From: Mycobacterium syngnathidarum
GTDB lineage: Bacteria; Actinomycetota; Actinomycetes; Mycobacteriales; Mycobacteriaceae
Reading direction: 5' to 3'
Assembly (NCBI RefSeq): GCF_001942625.1
Contig: NZ_MLCL01000032.1
Coordinates: 1-64,000, forward strand
DNA length: 64,000 nucleotides
Shown in pieces: positions 43,828-52,231 of the stretch; the stretch's first letter is position 1; the number at the start of each line of letters is the position of its first letter. The notes under the pieces are model-generated. The model was not told where the DNA came from. It saw nothing but the letters and a program-made list of their open reading frames with translations, and searched no databases. The position numbers were made by a program, and so were the translations under genes.

Positions 43828-45348
43828 ATGCAGATCCGCGAGCATGCCGAGGCCAATCCCGAGAAGCCGGCGATCATCCTTCATCCGTCGGGCACTGTCG
43901 TCACGTTCGGTGAGCTCGAAGCTCGCGCGAATCGCCTGGCGCACTACTTCCGCCGGCACGGCCTGCAAGAGGGCGATGTGGTAGCGATCCTCATGGAGAA
44001 CAACGAGCACATCCACGCGGTGATGTGGGCGGCGCGTCGCAGTGGCCTGTACTACGTGCCGATCAACACCCACCTGACCGCGGCCGAGGCCGCGTACATC
44101 ATTGACAACAGCGGGGCCAAGGCCATCGTCGGCTCCGCCGTGCTCAAGGACATCCTGGGCGGTCTGGACAACGAACTGCCGAACGGCCTGCCGGACGTGC
44201 TGTTGATCGCCGACGGCGAGCTCGACGGCTGGCAGCGGTATCCGGAGGCCGTCGCAGACCTGCCCGCCACCCCGATCGACGACGAGATGGACGGGGACCT
44301 GCTGCAGTACTCGTCGGGCACGACGGGCCGGCCCAAGGGCATCAAGCGGGAACTGCCGCATGTGCCGCCGTCGGAAACTCCCGGCATGATGTCGGCGCTC
44401 GTCGGGTTCTGGATGCAGCCGGACTCGGTGTATCTGAGCCCTGCGCCGCTGTACCACACCGCGCCTTCGGTGTGGTCCATGCAGACCCACGCCGCGGGAA
44501 TCACCACGGTGGTGCTGGAGCGCTTCGATGCCGAAGGCTGCCTGGACGCGATCCAGAAGTACGGCGTCACCCAGGGCCAGTTCGTTCCGGTGATGTTCAC
44601 CCGGATGCTGAAACTGCCTGAGAATGTGCGGAATTCGTACGACCTGTCCAGCCTGCGACGCGTCATGCACGCCGCCGCGCCGTGTCCGGTGGAGATCAAG
44701 AAGCAGATGATCGACTGGTGGGGGCCGATCGTCGACGAGTACTACGCCTCTTCGGAGGCCATCGGCGCGACGGTGATCTTCGCCGAGGACTGGCTGACGC
44801 ATCCGGGCTCGGTCGGCAAGCCGATGAACGGCCTCGTGCACATCCTCGACGAGGACGGCAACGAACTGCCGCCGGGCCAGGCCGGCGAGATCTTCTTCGA
44901 GGGCGGACAGGACTTCGAATACCTCAACGACGCCGAGAAGACCGCCTCTTCGCGTGAATCGCACGGCTGGAAGACGGTGGGGGACATCGGGTATGTCGAT
45001 GAAGAGGGGTATCTCTACCTCACCGACCGACGCCACCACATGATCATCTCGGGCGGGGTGAACATCTACCCGCAGGAAGCCGAGAACATGCTCGTCGTGC
45101 ATCCGAAGGTGATGGACGCGGCGGTGTTCGGCATCCCCGACGACGAGATGGGTCAGAGCGTCAAGGGTGTGGTGCAGACCGTGGATCCCGCCGACGCGAC
45201 TCCAGAATTCGCCGATGAGCTGATGTCCTGGTTGCGTGAGCGGCTGACGCACTACAAGTGCCCGCGCAGCATCTCGTTCGAGGCCGAACTGCCGCGCACC
45301 GACACCGGCAAGCTGTACAAGCAGGAGCTGATAAACAAGTACTCGTGA
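43828..45348 (+). CDS. fadD4: Acyl-CoA synthetase (FadD4-like)
   Basis: A 506-residue AMP-forming acid-CoA ligase. The ATP/AMP motif is LLQYSSGTTGRPKGIKRE, followed by DEYYASSEAIGATV, the hinge region YLYLTDRRHHMIISGGVNIYPQE and the C-terminal catalytic Lys in PRTDTGKLYKQEL. It activates a carboxylic acid substrate (probably a fatty or sterol-derived acid) to its CoA ester. Located after pckG like M. tuberculosis Rv0214 (fadD4). Its stop overlaps the next GTG by 4 bp, so it heads a coupled acyl-CoA gene string. Confidence 0.88.
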   Translation: MQIREHAEANPEKPAIILHPSGTVVTFGELEARANRLAHYFRRHGLQEGDVVAILMENNEHIHAVMWAARRSGLYYVPINTHLTAAEAAYIIDNSGAKAIVGSAVLKDILGGLDNELPNGLPDVLLIADGELDGWQRYPEAVADLPATPIDDEMDGDLLQYSSGTTGRPKGIKRELPHVPPSETPGMMSALVGFWMQPDSVYLSPAPLYHTAPSVWSMQTHAAGITTVVLERFDAEGCLDAIQKYGVTQGQFVPVMFTRMLKLPENVRNSYDLSSLRRVMHAAAPCPVEIKKQMIDWWGPIVDEYYASSEAIGATVIFAEDWLTHPGSVGKPMNGLVHILDEDGNELPPGQAGEIFFEGGQDFEYLNDAEKTASSRESHGWKTVGDIGYVDEEGYLYLTDRRHHMIISGGVNIYPQEAENMLVVHPKVMDAAVFGIPDDEMGQSVKGVVQTVDPADATPEFADELMSWLRERLTHYKCPRSISFEAELPRTDTGKLYKQELINKYS

Positions 45349-46250
45349 CCGTCCTGGAGCTGGCCGCGGGCATTCGCGTCGGGGTCGACGCCCCGACGGA
45401 TGCCGCGGCGTTCACGCTGACCGAGCGCCCCACGGAGGACCGCCGGTCGGTCACGGTGGACTCGGTCGAGCAGGCTCTGGACGAACTCGGTGAACGGTGT
45501 AAGACCTGGCCGCAGGCCGCGGCCGTCTGTGACGATGTGCTGCGTTCGTTCGACCCGACCGGCCCGACCCGCGCCGGTCTGATCACCGAGTCGTTGGCGT
45601 ACTCGACGCTGCAGTCCGGGCCGGAGTTCGCGCGCTGGCTGGCCGAACGCGGCCCGGCGACGGTGCCGCTGCTGCCCGAGCCGGTGCAGGCCCGTCGCGA
45701 CGGAAACACCCTGCACGTCCGGTTCAACCGGCCGCAGCGGCACAACGCGTTCTCCACCGACGCCCGGGGGGCCCTGCTGGAGGTCCTGGAGGTAGCCCGG
45801 CTGGATCCGTCGGTCGACGAGGTGGTGCTCGGCGGGAACGGCCGATCATTCTGTAGCGGCGGTGATCTGGCCGAGTTCGGTTCGTTCGCCGACCCGGCCA
45901 GCGCTCATCTGGCCCGTACCAGGCACAGCCCGGCGCTGGTGCTCGATGAACTCACCGCGCGGCTGGGGCGACGCTGCCGCGCAGAGGTGCACGGTCAGGT
46001 GCTGGGCAGCGGATTGGAGATGGCCTGCTACTGCGGATGGGTCAGCGCTCACCCGGACGCCACGATCGGCCTGCCGGAACTGGCGCTCGGGTTGATTCCC
46101 GGGGCGGGCGGCACGGTGAGCATCACGCGCCGGATCGGCCGGTGGCGCACCGCCTACCTCGTGCTCTCAGGGCGCACCATCGACGCAGCCACCGCGCTGG
46201 CCTGGGGTCTGGTGGACGAGGTGCGTCCGCTTTCGGTGACTCTGCCATGA
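45345..46250 (+). CDS. Enoyl-CoA hydratase/isomerase family protein
   Basis: A 301-residue crotonase-fold protein with an N-terminal extension of about 100 residues. Crotonase motifs follow: FNRPQRHNAFSTDAR, the oxyanion-hole block GGNGRSFCSGGDLAEFG, HGQVLGSGLEMACY (a Glu at the first catalytic position) and GLPELALGLIPGAGGT (second Glu). GTG 45345 shares GTGA with the fadD4 stop. It would act on the CoA ester made upstream. The N-terminal extension is not seen in simple EchA proteins and its function is unclear. Confidence 0.85.
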   Translation: MTVLELAAGIRVGVDAPTDAAAFTLTERPTEDRRSVTVDSVEQALDELGERCKTWPQAAAVCDDVLRSFDPTGPTRAGLITESLAYSTLQSGPEFARWLAERGPATVPLLPEPVQARRDGNTLHVRFNRPQRHNAFSTDARGALLEVLEVARLDPSVDEVVLGGNGRSFCSGGDLAEFGSFADPASAHLARTRHSPALVLDELTARLGRRCRAEVHGQVLGSGLEMACYCGWVSAHPDATIGLPELALGLIPGAGGTVSITRRIGRWRTAYLVLSGRTIDAATALAWGLVDEVRPLSVTLP

Positions 46251-46299
46251 GGGCGGGCCGTTCTCGCACTTCCACGCCCTAGCCGCAGGATCAACCGTC

Positions 46300-47289
46300 G
46301 TGACTGGCATAGTGCGAGATGTGAAACAGGGTGGCCCGTTCTTCGATGACCTGCAGGTCGGCCAGGTATTCGACAGCGCGCCGTCGATGACCTTGACGCC
46401 CGGGGCGGCCGCGACCCACCAGGCGATCCTCGGTGACCGGCTGCGGCTGGCGCTCGACGCCGAGCTCGCCACCGCGGTGACGGGGGAGCCCGGCCCGTTG
46501 GCGCATCCGGCGCTGGTGTGCGACGTGGCGATCGGGCAGAGCACCCTGGTGACCCAACGCGTCAAGGCCAACCTGTTCTACCGGGGCCTGGCGTTTCACC
46601 GTTGCCCGGTGATCGGGGACACCTTGCACACCCGCACCGAAGTGGTTGGGCTCAAACAGAATTCGATCAAGCCGGGACGGTCCGCCACCGGCCTGGCAGC
46701 CCTGCGGATGACCACGGTAGACCAAAAGGACCGTAAGGTTCTCGACTTCTACCGCTGTGCCATGTTGCCGCTGTCTGGTGACGGCGTCGACACCGGGCAT
46801 GCCGACGACCTGTCGACCATCGGGGCCGACGCGGCAGCGCCGAACCCCACGGCCGACTGGGATGCGGACGCGTTCCGGACCCGGGTACCCGGACCGCATT
46901 TCGACCCGGCGGTGGCCGGCTCGGTGCTGCACAGCACCGCCGATGTGGTCAGCAGCGCTCCCGAACTGGCCCGGCTGACCCTGAACATCGCTGCCACCCA
47001 CCATGATCGGCGCGTCGGCGGCGAACGCCTGGTGTACGGCGGGCACACCATCGGGCTGGCCCTGGCCCAGGCCACCCGGTTGCTCCCGAACCTGGCTACG
47101 GTGCTGGGCTGGGAGTCCTGCGACCACACCGGTCCGGTACACGAGGGCGACACATTGTTCAGCGAGCTGCACGTGGAATCGGCCCAGGCTCCAGTCCTGC
47201 AATTGCGCTCACTGGTGTACGCGGCCGGCGGGCCCGACGGCGGCGACCGCCAGGTGCTGGACTGGCGGTTCAGCGCGCTGCAGTTCTGA
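46300..47289 (+). CDS. Double-hotdog MaoC-like hydratase family protein (Rv0216-like)
   Basis: A 329-residue protein with two hotdog-fold halves. The first starts GPFFDDLQVGQVFDSAPSMTL; the second includes GGERLVYGGHTIGLALAQAT and DHTGPVHEGDTLFSE. M. tuberculosis Rv0216, also close to fadD4, has this double-hotdog structure and resembles (R)-specific enoyl-CoA hydratases while lacking some catalytic residues. GTG 46300 has an AGGA site upstream. The next gene's ATG overlaps its stop by one base (TGATG). Probable role: binding or hydration of an acyl-CoA intermediate. Confidence 0.8.
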   Translation: MTGIVRDVKQGGPFFDDLQVGQVFDSAPSMTLTPGAAATHQAILGDRLRLALDAELATAVTGEPGPLAHPALVCDVAIGQSTLVTQRVKANLFYRGLAFHRCPVIGDTLHTRTEVVGLKQNSIKPGRSATGLAALRMTTVDQKDRKVLDFYRCAMLPLSGDGVDTGHADDLSTIGADAAAPNPTADWDADAFRTRVPGPHFDPAVAGSVLHSTADVVSSAPELARLTLNIAATHHDRRVGGERLVYGGHTIGLALAQATRLLPNLATVLGWESCDHTGPVHEGDTLFSELHVESAQAPVLQLRSLVYAAGGPDGGDRQVLDWRFSALQF

Positions 47290-48401
47290 TGGCACCGTTG
47301 GCGATTCCACTGAGCCTGCGCAGACAGGCCCAGATGGTCGCCGACGATTTCACGGCGCTCACCGGGGCGGCGGTCGATGCCACCGAACTGCTCACCGGCC
47401 GCGCTGCCCTGCTGAACATCGCACCCCAGGACCAGGTGTCGGCGGGTGGGGCGACGCACCTGCTCCCCACCCGCGACGGATGGGTTGCGCTGACGCTGTC
47501 GCGGCCTGACGACATCGCCGCGATACCCGCTCTGCTGCAGACTGATTCAGTCGAGGACGAGCCCTGGCAGCCGATCCTGGACTGGGCCGCGGTGAACTCC
47601 GCCGCCCAGGTTGCCGATCGGGCCCGGCTGCTCGGATTGCCCGTCGCCATGCTCGGGGAAACCGCACCCGCGCCGCCGGTGATCAGCCCGGTCGGGCCCA
47701 CCCAGACCGGTTCGCTGGCCGGCGCACTGGTGGCCGACCTGTCGTCGATGTGGGCCGGCCCCTTGTGTGGACAGTTGTTGGCCCGGGCCGGGGCCACCGT
47801 GGTGAAGGTGGAGAGCTCGAGCCGTCCGGACGGGACCCGCTCCGGTGCACCCGAGTTCTACGACTGGATGAACGGTGGAAAACTTTCGTATGCCGTTGAT
47901 TTCGACAACCCCGAGGATCTGGTTGCCTTGGTCCAGGTGGCCGACGTGGTCATCGAGGCGTCGCGGCCGGCCGCACTGAGCCGACGCGGGCTGGGGCCCA
48001 GCCTCAACCCGGCCCGGCCCGGCCGAATCTGGCTGCGCATCACTGGCCACGGCACCACGGGCGAGAAGGCCGGCTGGGTGGCGTTCGGCGACGACGCGGC
48101 GGTGTCAGGCGGGCTGGTCGGATACCGCGGGGGCGCACCGGTGTTCCGCGGTGACGCGATCGCCGACCCGCTCACCGGGCTGCATGCCGCGGCCGCTGTG
48201 GCGGCGTCGCGGAACCGTGGCGGTGGCGAGCTGATCGAATTCTCGATGGCGGCCGTGGCGGCCGGGTACCGGTATTGCGACGACGAGGGCGCCGACGTCA
48301 TCCCGGTACCGCCCGCCGCAGGTCTGCCCGGCCGAGACCTCGGGGCCGACAACGAGGCCGTACGCCGCCTGGTGGCGGAACGGGCCGATGCCTCATGCTG
48401 A
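47289..48401 (+). CDS. Family III CoA transferase (CaiB/BaiF), apparently permuted
   Basis: A 370-residue protein of the CaiB/BaiF family. The usual N-terminal signature, here LVADLSSMWAGPLCGQLLARAGATVVKVE, begins only at about residue 148. The first 130 residues (LLPTRDGWVALTLSRPDD, ..., VADRARLLGLPVAMLGE) resemble segments that normally lie near the C-terminus of the large domain. The protein is thus shorter than the standard 400 residues and looks circularly permuted. It would move CoA between acids in the pathway that starts with the acyl-CoA synthetase. Overlaps both neighbours by a few bases. Confidence 0.8.
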   Translation: MAPLAIPLSLRRQAQMVADDFTALTGAAVDATELLTGRAALLNIAPQDQVSAGGATHLLPTRDGWVALTLSRPDDIAAIPALLQTDSVEDEPWQPILDWAAVNSAAQVADRARLLGLPVAMLGETAPAPPVISPVGPTQTGSLAGALVADLSSMWAGPLCGQLLARAGATVVKVESSSRPDGTRSGAPEFYDWMNGGKLSYAVDFDNPEDLVALVQVADVVIEASRPAALSRRGLGPSLNPARPGRIWLRITGHGTTGEKAGWVAFGDDAAVSGGLVGYRGGAPVFRGDAIADPLTGLHAAAAVAASRNRGGGELIEFSMAAVAAGYRYCDDEGADVIPVPPAAGLPGRDLGADNEAVRRLVAERADASC

Positions 48402-49672
48402 TTCGCCGCGCCACGCTGCTCGACGGGTCCGTGGTGGACATCCGCGTCGGACACATCATCGAAGGGCTCGCGGCAGCACTGCCGCCTGAGCCCGATGAAC
48501 TGGTGCTCGACGCCGCGTTCGGCACAGTGATCCCCGGCCTGCATGATCACCATCTGCACGTGTATTCGGCTGCCGCCGAACAGGATTCCGTCCGCGTCGG
48601 TCCGGCTGAGGTGGCCGACGAGGTTGCGCTGGGCACGGCGCTGACCTCCGCGGCGCCGGGCAGCGACGGCTGGATCCGGGCTGTCGGCTATCACGAGGCG
48701 GTGGCCGGCTCCCTGGACCGTCACGCACTGGACCGGTTGGGTCCGGACAGCCCGGTGCGGGTGCAACACCGCAGCGGCGTGCTGTGGACGCTGAACTCGC
48801 CAGGTCTTGCGGCGCTGGGTCTGGCCGATCACCCGGACGGGCGGCTGCGCAGCGCGGACACGACCTGGTCGCAGACCTTGGAACGCAGGCCCGCAGCGGT
48901 CGCGGAGTTCAGCGCCCGGCTGGCCGGCTACGGCGTCACCGGGGTCACCGATGCCACGCCTGACCTGCATCCCGCCGATCGCCCCACCAGCCTGCGGCAG
49001 CGCGTGCACTACCTCGCTCCGGGCAAACGAATTCTGCACGACGACGGGCTCGACCTCGATGAGTTGACGGCTTGGATCGCCGAGCGACACCGGGCCGGTG
49101 AGCCGGTGGCCGTGCACTGTGTGACCGCGGCTCAGCTCGTCGTCACCATCGCGGCGCTGCAGGCCGCTGGCGGCCATCCCGCCGACCGCATCGAGCACGC
49201 CGCGATGGTGCCGCAGGACTGCGTCGCCGACCTCGTCGAGCTCGGGATCACCGTGGTGACCCAGCCCAACTTCGTCGCCGAGCGGGGCGACCAGTACCGC
49301 ACGGATGTCCCTGCCGCCGAACAGGATCAGCTCTGGCGGCTGGGCACCCTGTTGTCGGCAGGGGTGCCGGTGGCACTGTCCACCGATGCACCGTTCGGGG
49401 CCGCCGACCCGTGGGCCGTGATGCGCGCGGCAGTGCACCGGCGCACTCCGCGCGGTGTGGTGCTCAACCCGGCCGAACGGATTTCGGGGCGGCGGGCTCT
49501 GGCCCTGTTTCTGGGCGATGCGGAAAGCCCGGCCCGGCCGCGGCGCATCGCGCCTGCTGAGCCTGGTGACCTGTGCCTGCTGGCCGGTTCCCCGCAGCAG
49601 GTGATCGACGCACTCGACGCCGAACTGGTGGCCGCCACCGTCATCGGCGGGGAAGTGGTCTTCGAGCGGTGA
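48395..49672 (+). CDS. Amidohydrolase family protein (YtcJ-like)
   Basis: A 425-residue metal-dependent hydrolase. The metal site HDHHLHVYS (about 50-57) follows the beta-strand entry GTVIPGLHD. Further ligands are likely in VAVHCVTAAQ and RIEHAAMV, and the catalytic Asp in ALSTDAPFG. The end region ALALFLG, ..., EPGDLCLLAGSPQQV is typical of the amidohydrolase_3/YtcJ group. ATG 48395 overlaps the CoA transferase stop by 7 bp. It probably opens an amide or cyclic bond of the pathway substrate; identity unknown. Confidence 0.87.
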   Translation: MLIRRATLLDGSVVDIRVGHIIEGLAAALPPEPDELVLDAAFGTVIPGLHDHHLHVYSAAAEQDSVRVGPAEVADEVALGTALTSAAPGSDGWIRAVGYHEAVAGSLDRHALDRLGPDSPVRVQHRSGVLWTLNSPGLAALGLADHPDGRLRSADTTWSQTLERRPAAVAEFSARLAGYGVTGVTDATPDLHPADRPTSLRQRVHYLAPGKRILHDDGLDLDELTAWIAERHRAGEPVAVHCVTAAQLVVTIAALQAAGGHPADRIEHAAMVPQDCVADLVELGITVVTQPNFVAERGDQYRTDVPAAEQDQLWRLGTLLSAGVPVALSTDAPFGAADPWAVMRAAVHRRTPRGVVLNPAERISGRRALALFLGDAESPARPRRIAPAEPGDLCLLAGSPQQVIDALDAELVAATVIGGEVVFER

Positions 49673-50820
49673 GTGTGTGGCGGGCGCCGGGGATGCCGGC
49701 GTTGTTGGGTGCGGCTGCGCTGGGTTTCACCGGATTTGCGCTGCTGCTTCCGGCGGCGCCCATGTGGGCGGTCCACATCGGCGCCGACCATCTCGGCGCC
49801 GGCCTGGTCAACACCGTGCTGATGGGCTGCACGGTGATCGCCCAACTGTTGGTCGGGCGGTTGCTGCGACGGGTCGGTTGGCCTGTCACGTTGGCTGTCG
49901 GCCTGGTGTTGTTGGGTGCTCCGGCCGTCGTGCACATGTTCGCCCACAGCCTGTGGGCGGTCCTGCTGCTCGCGGCCCTGCGGGGGTTCGGCTTCGGGAT
50001 CCTCACCGTCTGCGCCGTCGATGGGATCGCCGGGCTGGTACCCCCAGAACGTCGCGGCGCAGCGATCGGCGCATACGGACTTTCCATCGCCGCACCACAA
50101 TTCGTCTTCGTCCCGCTGGCGCCGTGGCTGGCCGAGCACATCGGCTTCGAGTCCGTGTTCCTGCTCGCGGCCGCGCCGTTGGTGGCGGTACCCCTGGCGT
50201 TGATCCGCACGCATCCGGTGCCTCGGCCACCGGCGCCTTCCGGTGAGCACCTTCCGGCGACCCGTCGCTTGGTCAACCCGATCGCCGCGCTCGTCGTGAT
50301 CACTGCCGCCGGAGGCGCCGTCACCACGTTCGCGCCCCAGTTCGGCAGCGCCGAGATGGCGTTCGGGGCGTTGCTCGGTCTGACCGGGACCGCGGCGGTG
50401 AGCAGGTGGTGGATCGGCGGTGTCGCCGACCGGTACGGCCCGGTTCGCTTCATCGCCCCGATGCTGGGCGTCGGCGCGCTGGGTCTGGTGGCGATCGCAC
50501 TCGGACTGGCCGACCACCGTGCCGTTGTTGTCATTGCCGGCTCGGTCTTGGTCGGCGCGGCCTTCGGCGGCCTGCAGAGTCTCACGCTGGTGCAGGCCTT
50601 CGCGGCCGCCGGTGAGCATGCCCGGGGCGCGGTCAGTGTGGCCTGGAACGTCGGGTTCGATGCGGGGACCGGTCTGGGGTCGCTGGCGGTCGGTGCCGTG
50701 GCAACCGCGTTCTCGTTCCCGGCGGCGTTCGCCGTGATGACGGCCGCGTGTGTGGGGGTCGGGTTGATGTGGGTACCCACTCGCCATGACGGGCAATCAG
50801 AACGCGGCACCACTGGTTGA
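49669..50820 (+). CDS. MFS transporter
   Basis: A 383-residue major facilitator with twelve hydrophobic segments: MPALLGAAALGFTGFALLLP, the loop 2-3 motif GRLLRRVGWPVTL and PPERRGAAIGAYGLSIAAP in the first half, and VADRYGPVRFIAPML in the second. GTG 49669 shares GTGA with the amidohydrolase stop, so it is translated with the acyl-CoA gene string. It probably imports the substrate or exports a product. It overlaps the start of the decarboxylase gene by 35 bp. Confidence 0.87.
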   Translation: MSVWRAPGMPALLGAAALGFTGFALLLPAAPMWAVHIGADHLGAGLVNTVLMGCTVIAQLLVGRLLRRVGWPVTLAVGLVLLGAPAVVHMFAHSLWAVLLLAALRGFGFGILTVCAVDGIAGLVPPERRGAAIGAYGLSIAAPQFVFVPLAPWLAEHIGFESVFLLAAAPLVAVPLALIRTHPVPRPPAPSGEHLPATRRLVNPIAALVVITAAGGAVTTFAPQFGSAEMAFGALLGLTGTAAVSRWWIGGVADRYGPVRFIAPMLGVGALGLVAIALGLADHRAVVVIAGSVLVGAAFGGLQSLTLVQAFAAAGEHARGAVSVAWNVGFDAGTGLGSLAVGAVATAFSFPAAFAVMTAACVGVGLMWVPTRHDGQSERGTTG

Positions 50821-51511
50821 CGCGCTGCGCGAATACCACAATTCCAACCGCTACGGCTTCTCCCCACCGGGGCATCGTCAGGGCCGCGGCGTCGATCAAC
50901 GGGTCTTGCAGATCCTCGGCCGCGAGCCGTTCTTCAGCGATGTTCTGGCCAGCGGCGGGCTCGACGACAGACGGATGAGCAACGGTTATCTGAAGCGGGC
51001 CGAGGAACTGATGGCCGAGGCGGTGGGGGCGAGGGCCGCCTGGTTCTCCACCTGCGGCAGCTCGTTGTCTGTCAAGGCCGCGATGATGGCGGTCGCCGGG
51101 TGCGACGGCAGCCTGCTGCTCAGCCGGGACAGTCACAAATCGGTGGTGGCCGGGCTGATCTTCTCTGGTTTGACACCGCGCTGGATCACCCCGCAGTGGG
51201 ATGCCGAGCGTCATCTCTCGCACCCGCCGTCGCCCCGGCAGGTCGAGGAGGCTTGGCAGCGGCATCCGGATGCCGCTGCCGCGTTGATCGTCAGCCCCAG
51301 CCCGTACGGCACCTGCGCCGACATCGAAGGCATCGCGGAGGTCTGCCACCGCCGGGGCAAGCCTCTCATCGTCGACGAGGCATGGGGCGCGCATCTGCCC
51401 TTCCATGAGGATCTGCCGACCTGGGCGATGAACGCCGGTGCGGATGTGTGCGTGGTGAGCGTGCACAAGATGGGAGCCGGATTCGAGCAGTTATCTGGGG
51501 TCAGATTCTGA
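50786..51511 (+). pseudogene. Orn/Lys/Arg-type PLP decarboxylase, truncated by insertion
   Basis: 241 codons of a PLP-dependent enzyme of the ornithine/lysine/arginine decarboxylase class, normally about 450-500 residues. AWFSTCGSSLSVKAAMMA, LLSRDSHKSVVAGL, IVDEAWGAHLPFHEDLP and VVSVHKMGAGFEQ (the PLP lysine) are all normal. After GFEQ the frame changes abruptly to LSGVRF and stop, where the family would continue for another half protein. The break at about 51,490 marks the left end of the metal-resistance element. The truncated product should be inactive; the 3' half presumably lies beyond the element. Confidence 0.88.
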
Positions 51512-51553
51512 TGTTTACTGTTGTTCCCGCTGAGGCGATCTGATCTAGTCGGG

Positions 51554-51595
51554 CCTGATCGGAAACAGGTTAGGCTGTTGGTGTTTCCGGTTAGG
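51554..51595. repeat. Imperfect inverted repeat near the left end of the element
   Basis: CCTGATCGGAAACA (51554-51567) and TGTTTCCGGTTAGG (51582-51595) pair at 12 of 14 positions, with a 14-base centre, about 65 bp inside the junction. The 51491-51628 stretch has no gene. The repeat could be a recombinase arm site or a transcription terminator. Confidence 0.5.
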
Positions 51596-51628
51596 GGTTG
51601 GTTGGTGCGTTCTGGTTGACGCGACGAT

Positions 51629-52177
51629 TCAGGAGCCCATCATTCCGCGGCCGCCCATCATCGGGCCCATCATGGCGGGCATGCCGTCGGTGACGAAGCC
51701 GGTGACTTCGTGTGCGTGGGCGCGGATGGTGTTGGTGAGCTCGGGGTCGGAGGAGGTCTCGGTGGCGATAACTCCGTTAGGTGTCAGTGTGATTCGCCGC
51801 TGGTAGTCGGTTGCATGGCGGAACAGGGTGGGCAGGCTTTGACTCATGCAGCTCACTTCGGCGCCTTGGTCGAGATGCTGATACATCGAGGAGACGTGGG
51901 CGTGCAGTTGCGCGACGAGATCGGGGGCGTCGGATTCGGTGGTGGTACGGATGCCTCCGGGGATGTTTTCCACGGTGCGGCGCAGTTCGGTGTGGCGGGC
52001 GAACATGGTCATGTAGCGATCCATGTCGGTGCCGGAGACTCCGCCCATCATGCCGGGACCGTTGGCGTTCCCGGTGGGCATGCGAATACTGTTGGTGCGC
52101 AACAGGTATCCCAGTGCGGCGATCGCCCCTGCCCCACTGAGTAGGGCAAGTGCGGCGCGTCTGGTGAATTCGGTCAT
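51629..52177 (-). CDS. Exported Met/His-rich protein of metal-resistance operon
   Basis: A 182-residue protein starting MTEFTRRAALALLSGAGAIA, a twin-arginine-like signal or anchor. The mature part has two copies of a similar pattern: a histidine helix (FARHTELRRTVENIPGGIRT and HATDYQRRITLTPNGVIATE), each followed by ESDAPDLVAQLHAHV or SSDPELTNTIRAHAHEV. The C-terminus is Met/Gly-rich (MPAMMGPMMGGRGMMGS). Internal duplication and Met clusters suggest an extracytoplasmic copper- or soft-metal-binding protein. Last gene of the four-gene operon starting at 54243. Confidence 0.7.
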   Translation of the reverse strand: MTEFTRRAALALLSGAGAIAALGYLLRTNSIRMPTGNANGPGMMGGVSGTDMDRYMTMFARHTELRRTVENIPGGIRTTTESDAPDLVAQLHAHVSSMYQHLDQGAEVSCMSQSLPTLFRHATDYQRRITLTPNGVIATETSSDPELTNTIRAHAHEVTGFVTDGMPAMMGPMMGGRGMMGS

Positions 52178-52231
52178 GTGCGGCTGCTTTCGTGATGGTG
52201 TCCCGCTCGGACCCCTTGGCTGCAGGGCAGG

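Noticed and set aside
47858..49438. 526-codon minus-strand open frame opposite the CoA transferase and amidohydrolase
   Set aside because: It spans two clear plus-strand enzymes and has no motifs of its own.
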